64,000 nt of DNA from an uncultured Alistipes sp. (GTDB lineage: Bacteria; Bacteroidota; Bacteroidia; Bacteroidales; Rikenellaceae): contig CAAGGL010000024.1 of assembly GCA_900769405.1 (NCBI GenBank), forward strand, positions 248,001 to 312,000, given 5' to 3'. Numbering within the stretch: the first letter of the stretch is position 1; every line of letters starts with the position of its first letter. Below the pieces are notes generated by a model. It was not told the DNA's origin. It saw only the letters and a program-made list of their open reading frames with translations, and did no database searches. The position numbers were made by a program, and so were the translations under genes. Positions 25,637 to 33,550 of the stretch are shown in pieces.

Positions 25637-25671
25637 CTGCCGATGTGTCAAACGCATCGGCAGTTCTTTTT
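25637..25671 (+). terminator. Intrinsic terminator after the PepSY-like gene
   Basis: CTGCCGATG / CATCGGCAG stem and T-run. Confidence 0.85.
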
Positions 25672-25752
25672 ATGTACACCACCAAAGTGCCCCAAAACGC
25701 GCTCAAAAGGGGGTAAAAACGCTAATTTTTCAAAAAAACGCCTGCTAAACGA

Positions 25753-25783
25753 TTGTAATTTCAATAAAAAAATTTTAACTTTG
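25753..25783 (+). promoter_or_regulatory. Promoter of the ROK-MFS-SIS operon
   Basis: TTG (25753-25755), 20-base spacer, TAACTTTG (25776-25783), with a leader of about 45 bases. Confidence 0.75.
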
Positions 25784-25832
25784 TAGCACTACACACAACA
25801 GAATAACTAATTTCAAAAACTCTAACTTCACT

Positions 25833-26798
25833 ATGGCAGTAATTGGTGTCGATTTGGGCGGAACAAAAGTAGCTGCGGCTCTGTACGACCAATCGGGAAA
25901 AATGTACTCGAAAGAGATCAAATTGCTCAACGGTGCAGAAGGAGACGCTGTCGGTCAACTCGTTGTCGATGTCATCAACACTCTGATACTCCGCAGTCCG
26001 AGTATTTCGGTTGAGGCCATCGGCGTTTGTGTTCCCGGTATCGTCTATTCGAAGAAAGATACTGTTTGGGCTCCGAATATCCCCGGCTGGGATAACTACC
26101 CCTTAAAACAACGTATTGTTACCGGTCTGAATCGTCCCGATCTGACCGTATGTATCGAGAGCGACCGTACCTGCTACATTCTGGGCGAGGTATGGAAGGG
26201 CGCAGCTCGCGGTTGCGAGAATGCGATCTATCTGGCTGTTGGTACGGGTATCGGCGCAGGTATCCTGCTCGATGGCCGCATCATTCACGGTGCTAACGAC
26301 ATCGTTGGTGCTACGGGCTGGATGGCACTCCAATATCCCTACACCGAGGAGTATATTCCCTGTGGTTGTTTCGAATATTATGCTTCGGGTAACGGTATCG
26401 CTACGCAGGCTCACCGCGCATTGCGTTGCGCTCGCAACTACACGGGTATTCTCTCGAAGAAACCGATCGACGAGGTTACATCGCACGATGTGTTTGCCGC
26501 ATACGCTGAGGGCGACCATATCGCTATCAAGGTGCTTGACAAGGCAATCGATATGTGGGGAATGGGCACAGCTAACTTAGTCAGCTTGTTCAACCCCGAG
26601 AAGATTATTTTTGGTGGTGGCGTATTCGGTCCCGCGGCACAGTTCATTCCTCGCATCTACGACGAGGCGTGCAAGTGGGGTCAGCCCATCTCGATGCAGG
26701 ACGTTCAGTACTGCGCTTCGGAGGTACAGGGCGAGGCTGCGCTGTTTGGTGCGGCATATCTGGCAATCCGAGCTACCCACCCGATTGATGTTATGTAA
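25833..26798 (+). CDS. ROK family sugar kinase-like protein with a shortened zinc motif
   Basis: Product of 321 residues of the ROK family (sugar kinases and repressors); no helix-turn-helix is present, so a kinase is expected. Seen: phosphate-1 motif GVDLGGTKVAAAL (residues 5-17), ESDRTCYILGE, where ROK kinases have E-N-D-A-N-A-A-A-L-G-E, so the catalytic Asp is kept but the Asn residues are changed, AVGTGIGAGILLDG, and GNGIATQ. The zinc motif normally reads CxCGxxGCxE; here it is PCGCFEYYASG, about five residues shorter and with only two Cys. First gene of a tight unit with a transporter and an SIS protein. Confidence 0.85.
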   Translation: MAVIGVDLGGTKVAAALYDQSGKMYSKEIKLLNGAEGDAVGQLVVDVINTLILRSPSISVEAIGVCVPGIVYSKKDTVWAPNIPGWDNYPLKQRIVTGLNRPDLTVCIESDRTCYILGEVWKGAARGCENAIYLAVGTGIGAGILLDGRIIHGANDIVGATGWMALQYPYTEEYIPCGCFEYYASGNGIATQAHRALRCARNYTGILSKKPIDEVTSHDVFAAYAEGDHIAIKVLDKAIDMWGMGTANLVSLFNPEKIIFGGGVFGPAAQFIPRIYDEACKWGQPISMQDVQYCASEVQGEAALFGAAYLAIRATHPIDVM

Positions 26799-26812
26799 CA
26801 AATTTTCGACCT

Positions 26813-27964
26813 ATGAAAAACTACTCAACTACTTCCGTTTTCGTTGCTGCTTGCGCGGGAATGGCCTTTTTTGGAGTAACAATGCTGTCGCTGGCTCCGA
26901 TTCTTAGTCCGCTTAACGAGAGCGTTGCGGGTGCTAATGCACTGCCCTCGACAATGTCGTTAGGTATCATCATCGGTACGATTTTGTTTGGCCCGATCGT
27001 CGATAAGTTCGGTTACAAGTGGCTTCTCATTCTCGGTTCGACAATGGCTTTGGCAGGTATTCAGGGTCTGGCAAACTTCACCAGCATCAGCCTGCTGCAC
27101 ACGTCGATCTTCCTGCTCGGTTTTGGTGGCGGTATCCTGAATGGCGAAACCAACGCTCTGGTATCGGATATTTATGACGATGATAAGCGCGGTGGCCGTC
27201 TGGGCGTCTTGGGCGCATTCTACTGCATTGGTGCAATGCTCTGGACGCTGCTCAACTACTTCATTCCCGAATATCGTATTCCGCTGAACGCCGTATCGGC
27301 AGTGATGGTGGCATTCATCATCTTCTTCTGCTCGATCTCGTTCCCGCAGGCTAAGCCGCAGGAGAACGTGTCGCTGGGCAAGTCGCTCGGTCTGTTGAAG
27401 TATCCCGCACTGATCGCGTTCTCGTTCGTACTCTTCTTCCAGAGTGGTTTCGAGGGTGCAAGTGGTAGCTTCACCATTTCGTTCCTCGACAAGTCGGCAG
27501 GTATGGATAATGCAGCTGCTACCCTCTCGATGACTTGGTTCACGCTGGGTATGATGGCCGGTCGTCTGCCTCTGGGTATAATTATGAAGCGCTTGAAGGA
27601 TCTGGGCACGCTCTACCTATATTTAACAGTAGCTCTGATCGGCGTTGTGCTGTTCTACTTGTTCAGCAACGAGGTGGCGATTGTTTACCTCGCAATGACA
27701 TTGATCGGTTTTGGTGTTGGTGCTACGTTCCCCGTTGTACTGAACTATATCGGTGGTGCTTTCCGCGAGTTGTCGGGTACGGCATTCTCGATCGCACTCT
27801 TCATCGCTCTGTGTGGTCAGTCGGCATTCAATAAGCTGACCGGTTTGGCATTCGACGATGGTAACTATCAGCTATTGCCGTTGATGCTGATTCTGGCAGT
27901 TGTTGCAATTATGGTATTGGTACCCGTTGCAGTTTCGACCGCTAAGAAGATGAGCAAACAATAA
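26813..27964 (+). CDS. MFS transporter (sugar uptake candidate)
   Basis: Product of 383 residues with 11-12 hydrophobic helices, a major facilitator. Seen: GTILFGPIVDKFGYKWLL (the MFS motif A between helices 2 and 3), a GFGGGILNGETNALVSDIYDDDKRG segment, and a matching motif in the second half (GRLPLGIIMKRLKD). It starts 14 bases after the ROK gene, so it probably imports the substrate that the ROK kinase acts on. Substrate cannot be read from the sequence. The similar gene trio in other Bacteroidota is known from amino-sugar pathways, but that is only a guide. Confidence 0.9.
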   Translation: MKNYSTTSVFVAACAGMAFFGVTMLSLAPILSPLNESVAGANALPSTMSLGIIIGTILFGPIVDKFGYKWLLILGSTMALAGIQGLANFTSISLLHTSIFLLGFGGGILNGETNALVSDIYDDDKRGGRLGVLGAFYCIGAMLWTLLNYFIPEYRIPLNAVSAVMVAFIIFFCSISFPQAKPQENVSLGKSLGLLKYPALIAFSFVLFFQSGFEGASGSFTISFLDKSAGMDNAAATLSMTWFTLGMMAGRLPLGIIMKRLKDLGTLYLYLTVALIGVVLFYLFSNEVAIVYLAMTLIGFGVGATFPVVLNYIGGAFRELSGTAFSIALFIALCGQSAFNKLTGLAFDDGNYQLLPLMLILAVVAIMVLVPVAVSTAKKMSKQ

Positions 27965-28021
27965 AGAAAACCCACAATTAACTAATTAACTATTTATAAA
28001 ATTCTAAAAACACAAAGCAAA

Positions 28022-28783
28022 ATGTTAGCTAACGAATGGAAAAAGAACGCTATTAGCGTTATGGACAAGATCGAGGAGACTCAGATGGAGAACATCAAGA
28101 AGGTGGCTGAGGTTATGGCCGACACTATCGAGGCTGGCCGTTGGGTTCACACCTTCGGTTGCGGTCACGCAAACCTGCCTATCGAGGAGATGTATCCCCG
28201 TATCGGTGGTTTCGTAGGTTTCCACCCCTTGTGCGAGATTCCTCTGACCTTCTTTACTCACATCACCGGTGAGATGGGTATCCATCAGTTCTTGTGGTTG
28301 GAGCGCGCTGAGGGTTACGGTCAGTCGATTATGAAGAGCTGGAACTTCGATGAGAAGGATGTTATCTGGATCTTCTCGCACACCGGTATCAACGCTGTGA
28401 ACATCGACGTAGCTCTCGAAGCTAAGAAGCGCGGTATGAAGGTTATCGTATTCGGCTCGGCTGCTGAAACCGGCAACAAGGTTCCTCGCCACTCGTGCGG
28501 TAAGAACTTGTTCCAGATCGCTGACTACGTAGTTGACACCTGCTGCCCGATCGTTGACGCATCGTGCCAGTTGAAGAAGCATCAGGATAAGGTAGGTCCT
28601 CTGTCGACTATGGCTTCGGTTACCACCGTATGGATGACTATCTGCACCGTTGCAGAGATCTTGGAGGAGCGCGGCGTTAAGCTGTATATCCACCCCTCGC
28701 ACAACGTTCCTGGCGACACCACCGCTCACGAGCGTCTGGATGCTTGCATCGAAGAGTACAAGCGCCGTTCGGTTGGTTTGTAA
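28022..28783 (+). CDS. SIS-domain phosphosugar-binding protein (COG4821-like)
   Basis: Product of 253 residues with one SIS fold. Seen: HTFGCGHANLPIEEMYPRIGGFVGFHPL (the phosphosugar loop and the COG4821-type RxGG segment), WIFSHTGINAVNIDVALEAKKRGMKVI (second SIS strand with Ser-His in the phosphate loop), and KVGPLSTMASVTTVWM. The family binds or isomerises phosphosugars. Codon use is strongly biased, pointing to high expression. It ends the ROK-MFS operon and is followed by a terminator, so the unit looks like import, phosphorylation and isomerisation of one sugar. Confidence 0.88.
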   Translation: MLANEWKKNAISVMDKIEETQMENIKKVAEVMADTIEAGRWVHTFGCGHANLPIEEMYPRIGGFVGFHPLCEIPLTFFTHITGEMGIHQFLWLERAEGYGQSIMKSWNFDEKDVIWIFSHTGINAVNIDVALEAKKRGMKVIVFGSAAETGNKVPRHSCGKNLFQIADYVVDTCCPIVDASCQLKKHQDKVGPLSTMASVTTVWMTICTVAEILEERGVKLYIHPSHNVPGDTTAHERLDACIEEYKRRSVGL

Positions 28784-28806
28784 TCAACGGATTGTTCGCA
28801 AACAAG

Positions 28807-28842
28807 AAACGCCCCGAACCGAAGTTCGGGGCGTTTGCTTTA
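28807..28842 (+). terminator. Intrinsic terminator of the ROK-MFS-SIS operon
   Basis: AAACGCCCCGAAC / GTTCGGGGCGTTT, 13-bp stem with CGAA tetraloop. Confidence 0.85.
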
Positions 28843-28851
28843 CACGAATAA

Positions 28852-29427
28852 TTACTTTGTTTTCTCAACAAGGGATTTATGATAATACTGTTTATTAGCT
28901 TTGATATGCTCTTTGATCTCTTTACTATTAAATAGATTTTCGAATCGATAACCGAATTGGTTTTTGAATTTCGCTTCATCAATAACTCCGTTATCCCACA
29001 TTAAACGACCAAGTTCAAGCGTTCCAATGTAGTTAAAAATATCTATGTTGCGAATGTTCTGAAAGTCTGTTTCGGTTTCGCAATTGGGTAGGATTGCTTT
29101 TCGCTCATCGTCGGGCAGTAGATACTCGTGCACTCTACGGTTTTCGGGGCTATTGAGCATATTGCGCAGAGTGGCGAGAGCATTAATCGTTTCTACGTTA
29201 AGATACTGACCCAAATTGTAGTTAGCTATAAACAAAGTCAAACAGCTACCTAATGTAATAATTAGCGCCGAGTAGTCTTTCCAAAAGGCAATCATATTCT
29301 TTATGCCTTCCGAATTTGGCTGAATAGAAAATTCACCCGAAACAATCGCCCCACCGATAATTATCAACACACAGATAGTTAGCAGTGCGATAACAGCAAG
29401 CAATATCCAATTAATAGCTTGAATCAT
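28852..29427 (-). CDS. Hypothetical membrane protein (191 aa)
   Basis: Two hydrophobic helices near the N-terminus (INWILLAVIALLTICVLIIIGGAIV and ALIITLGSCLTLFIANYNL) precede a soluble region of about 125 residues with many charged residues; the helix TINALATLRNMLNSPENRRVHEYLL resembles the DUF4760-type pattern, but I cannot confirm it. The ATG at 29427 starts just before the first helix; an ATG at 29451 is also in frame. The gene is AT-richer than its neighbours and follows the EF-hand lipoprotein gene by 26 bases (or 2), suggesting a two-gene acquired unit. Confidence 0.6.
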   Translation of the reverse strand: MIQAINWILLAVIALLTICVLIIIGGAIVSGEFSIQPNSEGIKNMIAFWKDYSALIITLGSCLTLFIANYNLGQYLNVETINALATLRNMLNSPENRRVHEYLLPDDERKAILPNCETETDFQNIRNIDIFNYIGTLELGRLMWDNGVIDEAKFKNQFGYRFENLFNSKEIKEHIKANKQYYHKSLVEKTK

Positions 29428-29453
29428 TTTTTTAAATATACAATGACACATAA

Positions 29454-30056
29454 CTAATCAACGTATTTAATGGTATAATAATTCTCATCGAAAGTAGAAT
29501 CTTCGTCCAATACTTGACCTGCTTTAAGCCAAATTGTACATGTAGGTGGAGTGTCCTTATGCTTCCATCTTAAGTCTACTTCGATATCATTGCCATTAGC
29601 TAAATTTAGGTTATTAATAGCAAAATTACCTAAATATACGTATGAGAGATTAGTATGTTTGCTAAGATTCAAATCACTAACATTTGACATAACATAAGAA
29701 TCTGCGACTCCTAATGAGATCGATTTCAACTTTTTATTATTCATTAGGTTACATTCTGTCAAGTAAGCAAAAGTAATATCTAATACTTCTATATTAGGAA
29801 AGTATTCAATACCTTTAATTGAAGAAATGTCATAAGTCCAAGTATCAAATTCCCTTACCGCAGCAGCTTCTTCCATCGAGACTTTACCGTCTTTGTTTAC
29901 GTCAAACTCTTCATAGCAGAACTCCATAAGCTCTAAGTCGTCCATCATTGTACAGACATCATCGACCTCTTTGAGCTTGATGTAGTCATCGTTACCATCT
30001 TCGCACGCGGTGAAAAGCAGGCTCATAGCCACAAGTGCAAGTAATACTTTTTTCAT
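29454..30056 (-). CDS. EF-hand and leucine-rich-repeat lipoprotein
   Basis: Product of 200 residues. Lipobox LFTAC (Cys18) is followed by EDGNDD, an acidic surface-export type signal. An EF-hand loop DVNKDGKVSMEE (residues 52-63) has Asp/Asn/Asp/Lys/Ser/Glu at the metal positions, so calcium binding is plausible. From about 75 to 170 there are leucine-rich-repeat-like strands (NIEVLDITFAYLTECNL, KLKSISLGVADSYV, DLNLSKHTNLSYVYLG). Role unknown; such LRR lipoproteins often contact other cells. A long leader of about 250 bases precedes it. AT-rich compared with flanks, as if transferred. Confidence 0.75.
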   Translation of the reverse strand: MKKVLLALVAMSLLFTACEDGNDDYIKLKEVDDVCTMMDDLELMEFCYEEFDVNKDGKVSMEEAAAVREFDTWTYDISSIKGIEYFPNIEVLDITFAYLTECNLMNNKKLKSISLGVADSYVMSNVSDLNLSKHTNLSYVYLGNFAINNLNLANGNDIEVDLRWKHKDTPPTCTIWLKAGQVLDEDSTFDENYYTIKYVD

Positions 30057-30310
30057 AATAAGATAATTTTTTGTTGGCCATTCGCCCCTCGTGGTCGGGT
30101 TGTAGTAAAAAAGAAAGCGCAGGGCTGAAAGCTTAAATGCTGATAGTAGGCCGTAGGAGTGCCCGAGAAAAACAAATAAGCAACAACCCCACGCCTATAC
30201 CCACGTATGGATATGACGGGAGTTACGTCGCGCTTACTCTCTTTTCTCAATGAATTTCCTACGTTCACTATCAGAGAATAAACTTACGCTTCCGTAAATT
30301 TTAATATGTC
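30057..30310 (-). other. Long structured-looking leader upstream of the EF-hand lipoprotein
   Basis: About 250 bases between a -7 box (30315-30322) and the start codon, with GC-rich blocks in an AT-rich gene (GGGTATAGGCGTGGGGTTG, CGGGCACTCCTACGGCC, CGACCACGAGGGGCG, minus strand). CTGATAGT...GTAGG (30253-30276 region) can pair with CCTACTATCAG (30141-30151 region). It holds a 71-codon open frame that looks spurious. I cannot name the element, though its appearance recalls sequences repeated in Bacteroides genomes. Confidence 0.4.
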
Positions 30311-30314
30311 GTTA

Positions 30315-30322
30315 CAAAGATA
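30315..30322 (-). promoter_or_regulatory. -7 promoter element of the EF-hand lipoprotein, overlapping the arg terminator
   Basis: Minus-strand TATCTTTG lies at the foot of the terminator stem of the arginine operon, so operon end and lipoprotein promoter share bases. Confidence 0.5.
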
Positions 30323-30366
30323 GCCCGCATTTTGTTTTCTTGCAACAAAACGCGGGCTATTTTAAT
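30320..30366 (-). terminator. Terminator hairpin of the arginine operon
   Basis: ATAGCCCGC (30320-30328) pairs with GCGGGCTAT (30352-30360), extended by TTTTGTT / AACAAAA. Following T-run is weak (CTTTG), so termination may be incomplete. Confidence 0.7.
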
Positions 30367-30383
30367 TATTTCGTTCCTATCCG

Positions 30384-31676
30384 TTACTTCATCTGCTCCA
30401 TTACGCGGTGCATTTTCTCGGCGATCTTGTCGTTGCACAGATTGCCAATACTACCCTCGTGCGTGTGGTGTACCTCGCGCGTGGGTTTATACTCGCCACG
30501 CTGCACCTGCATACCCACCTCACGATAAGCGTCGCGGAACGGCATACCGCCAAGCGCCAAACGATTGACGTCCTCGACCGTAAACAGATAATCATACTTG
30601 CTATCCGAAACAATATCGCGGTTAATGCGAATATGCTGCAACATAAAGTCGCACATATCAAGGCAGGTACGAATCTCGGTCGTTGCAGGGAAGATAATAT
30701 CCTTCAACAGCTGTAAATCACGGTGATAACCCAGCGGCAGATTAGCCGTCAGCAACGAAATTTCGTTAGGTACAGCCTGCAAACGGTTGCACTTACCGCG
30801 CATAATCTCGAACACGTCGGGATTCTTCTTGTGGGGCATAATGCTCGATCCGGTGGTCAGTTCATCGGGGAAGCTCACGAAACCGAAGTTCTGGCACATA
30901 AACAGACAAACGTCCATCGCCATCTTGCCCAACGTCGAAGCCAAAGCCGCAATGGCGTAAGCTGCCGCGCGCTCGGTCTTACCACGGCTCATCTGCGCCG
31001 CTACGACATTATAATGGAGCGTTTCGAAACCAAGCAACTCGGTTGTCATACGACGATTCAGTGGGAACGACGAGCCATAGCCTGCAGCCGAGCCCAGAGG
31101 ATTCTGATTTGCGATTTTGTATGCCGCAGCGATCATCTGCATATCATCAACCAGCGACTCGGCATAAGCGCCAAACCACAGACCAAACGACGACGGCATT
31201 GCCACCTGCAAATGGGTATAACCCGGCATCAGCACGTCAGCATACTCGTTGCTCAACTTCTGCAAACGCTCGAACAGAGCTTCGGTATGCTCGGCAATCA
31301 TTCGCAACTCGTCACGCATAAAGAGTTTCAGATCGACCAACACCTGATCGTTACGCGAGCGACCCGAGTGGATCTTTTTGCCCACGTCGCCCAACTTGCG
31401 GGTCAACATCAACTCAACCTGCGAGTGAACATCCTCGATACCCTCCTCGATCACAAATTCACCGCGCTCGGCCGTTGCGTGGATCTCCTCCAATGCTGCG
31501 AGCAACACCGTAAGCTCCTCCTTTTCGAGCAGACCGATGCTCTCCAACATACGGATATGCGCCATCGAGCCCTCGACATCATATTTAGCCAATCGCAGAT
31601 CCAACTCACGATCGCGACCTACGGTAAACTCCTCGATCAATTTATCGGGCTCGAAGCCCTTGCTCCAAAGTTTCAT
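30384..31676 (-). CDS. argH: Argininosuccinate lyase
   Basis: Splits argininosuccinate to arginine and fumarate; last step of the pathway. The 430-residue length is slightly shorter than the usual 450-470. Seen: fumarase-superfamily signature GSSIMPHKKNPD with the flexible catalytic-Ser loop, DVHSQVE and GRSRNDQV near the N-terminus, and TAEALL-like helical bundle segments. Eighth and last gene of the arginine operon, three bases after argE. Confidence 0.97.
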   Translation of the reverse strand: MKLWSKGFEPDKLIEEFTVGRDRELDLRLAKYDVEGSMAHIRMLESIGLLEKEELTVLLAALEEIHATAERGEFVIEEGIEDVHSQVELMLTRKLGDVGKKIHSGRSRNDQVLVDLKLFMRDELRMIAEHTEALFERLQKLSNEYADVLMPGYTHLQVAMPSSFGLWFGAYAESLVDDMQMIAAAYKIANQNPLGSAAGYGSSFPLNRRMTTELLGFETLHYNVVAAQMSRGKTERAAAYAIAALASTLGKMAMDVCLFMCQNFGFVSFPDELTTGSSIMPHKKNPDVFEIMRGKCNRLQAVPNEISLLTANLPLGYHRDLQLLKDIIFPATTEIRTCLDMCDFMLQHIRINRDIVSDSKYDYLFTVEDVNRLALGGMPFRDAYREVGMQVQRGEYKPTREVHHTHEGSIGNLCNDKIAEKMHRVMEQMK

Positions 31677-31679
31677 ATC

Positions 31680-32756
31680 TTATATCGTTTCTTTCAATTT
31701 CTCTATCAGTTTGCCATACAGCACAATAGCCTCCTCGATCTCGCTTTCGAGAACATACTCGTCTGCCGAATGTGAACGCGACGACTCGCCCACGCCCATC
31801 TTCAACGATGGGAAAGGCATCAATGCCATATCCGACGTAGTCGGCGACACAAACGTCTGGCGACCAATCGCCAACGCAGCCTTCACCAGCGGGTGTTCCT
31901 CGCCAATAGCCGACGCTATCACTCGTGTCGAACGAGGAATCAAATCACACTCGACGGCCGCCTGCAACAGCTCGACGGTCTGCTCGTTGGTATATGCGTC
32001 CGTCGTGCGTACATCGACCACAAATCGACACTCATCGGGCACCACATTGTGTTGTGTACCGGCCGAGATCATCGTAACCGCAATATTTATCGGGCCGAGC
32101 AACTCCGAACAACGCTCAAAGCGATAGTTGCGCAGGCGCTCGATGTCGGCAATCGCTTTATAGAGAGCATTTTCGCCCTCATTACGCGCCGCGTGACCTC
32201 GACGACCGTGCGCCGTAGCGTCAAACACCAACAGCCCTCGCTCGCCTACTGCCGCCTGCATCTCGGTCGGTTCGCCAACCAAAGCCATATCGATTTTGAT
32301 TCCGACACGCTCAAACTCGGGCAGCATTGCACGCATACCCCTCTCGCCCATCACCTCCTCCTCGGCGGTCAGCGCGAGCACAAGGTTAAACGGCAACTCC
32401 TCGCGATAGAAACGGCAGAACGTCGCAGCCAGCGACACCGCCGAAGCACCCGCATCGTTGCTACCCAAGCCATAGATTCGACCATCGCGATGCAACGGAG
32501 TGTAGGGATCGAGCGTATATGCCGCCGACGGCTTGACCGTATCGTGGTGAGAATTGAGCAACAGCGTGGGTTTCGACTCATCGAACGCCACACACTTCGC
32601 CCATACATTATTATGGATACGCTGCACATCGATGCCTTGCGCACGCAGAAATGCCTCGATCAGATCACCCGTTGCACTCTCCTCACGCGAATGTGAAGGA
32701 GTCGCAATTAGCTGATCGAGCAGAGCAATAGCCTCTTGTGCAGTCACTTGTCCCAT
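31680..32756 (-). CDS. argE: M20 family acyl-ornithine/citrulline deacylase (ArgE-type)
   Basis: Zinc-dependent M20 peptidase-like amidohydrolase of 358 residues. Seen: LLLNSHHDTV (first zinc His and Asp), GRIYGLGSNDAGAS (bridging Asp), LALTAEEEVMGERG (general base Glu), GEPTEM (zinc Asp/Glu zone), and C-terminal SRSHSADEYV (zinc His). In Bacteroidota that use an acylated-ornithine transcarbamylase the substrate would be N-succinyl- or N-acetyl-citrulline rather than ornithine. Gene order, between argB and argH, fits this role. Confidence 0.9.
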   Translation of the reverse strand: MGQVTAQEAIALLDQLIATPSHSREESATGDLIEAFLRAQGIDVQRIHNNVWAKCVAFDESKPTLLLNSHHDTVKPSAAYTLDPYTPLHRDGRIYGLGSNDAGASAVSLAATFCRFYREELPFNLVLALTAEEEVMGERGMRAMLPEFERVGIKIDMALVGEPTEMQAAVGERGLLVFDATAHGRRGHAARNEGENALYKAIADIERLRNYRFERCSELLGPINIAVTMISAGTQHNVVPDECRFVVDVRTTDAYTNEQTVELLQAAVECDLIPRSTRVIASAIGEEHPLVKAALAIGRQTFVSPTTSDMALMPFPSLKMGVGESSRSHSADEYVLESEIEEAIVLYGKLIEKLKETI

Positions 32757-32762
32757 TTTACA

Positions 32763-33548
32763 TTAGAGTTTAATAACAGTTCCTTTGTTCGAGAGCAGGT
32801 TATCCGAATGTTTGATCGTGACACTCTGCACACCCGCCTCGACCGCGCGAAAAGCGTTGTCAATTTTCGGGATCATACCCTTGTTCACAACACCCGCCTC
32901 GCGCAGTTCGCGGTAATAATCGGGACGAATCTCCTCAATCAACGAATCGGGATCATCCACATCTTGCAGCACGCCCAACTTCTCGAAACAGAAGTGCATA
33001 TCGGTCGGTGCGATGCGTGCCGCAGCAACCGCCACAGCCGACGCAACACTATCAGCATTGCTATTGAGCAGACTACCCTTGCCGTCGTGCGTAATCGCGC
33101 AGAAAACGGGCGCCACACCCGCCTCCAACAGCGTTGCGATGAAGTCTGAGTTGATCTTCGCAGCGTCAATATCACCCACAAAACCGAAATCTATCGGTTC
33201 GGGGTTACGGCGTGTCGCGGGCACCACATTGGCATCAGCGCCCGACAATCCGATCGCATTGCAGCCCGCCGCCTGCAAACCTGCGACAACCTGCTTGTTG
33301 ATCAAACCGGCATAGACCATCGTTACCACATCGAGCGTCTGACGATCGGTCACGCGGCGACCTTCGATCATCTGGGTCGGAATTTCCAACTTCTCGCTCA
33401 ATCGCGTAGCCAACTTGCCGCCACCGTGAATCAAGATTTTCGGAGCGGGCAGCTGTGCAAAATCGTCGATAAAGCGCGCCAAGGCGTCGGCATTATCGAT
33501 CACATTGCCACCGATCTTTACTACATTGATATGCTGAATCTTAGCCAT
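32763..33548 (-). CDS. argB: N-acylglutamate kinase (ArgB)
   Basis: Amino-acid kinase fold, 261 residues. Phosphorylates acyl-glutamate, second step of the pathway. Seen: VVKIGGNVIDN (phosphate loop), LIHGGGKLATRLSEKL, GLSGADANVVPA, and ITHDGKGSLLNSNADSVASAVAVA. The N-terminal arginine-inhibition helix of long ArgB forms is absent, so feedback by arginine may lie elsewhere. Six bases before argE and two after argF'. Confidence 0.96.
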   Translation of the reverse strand: MAKIQHINVVKIGGNVIDNADALARFIDDFAQLPAPKILIHGGGKLATRLSEKLEIPTQMIEGRRVTDRQTLDVVTMVYAGLINKQVVAGLQAAGCNAIGLSGADANVVPATRRNPEPIDFGFVGDIDAAKINSDFIATLLEAGVAPVFCAITHDGKGSLLNSNADSVASAVAVAAARIAPTDMHFCFEKLGVLQDVDDPDSLIEEIRPDYYRELREAGVVNKGMIPKIDNAFRAVEAGVQSVTIKHSDNLLSNKGTVIKL

Positions 33549-33550
33549 TG

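Noticed and set aside
30053..30268. 71-codon frame in the leader of the EF-hand lipoprotein
   Set aside because: No start context and no domain; better explained as leader RNA. Kept as a leader feature, not a gene.
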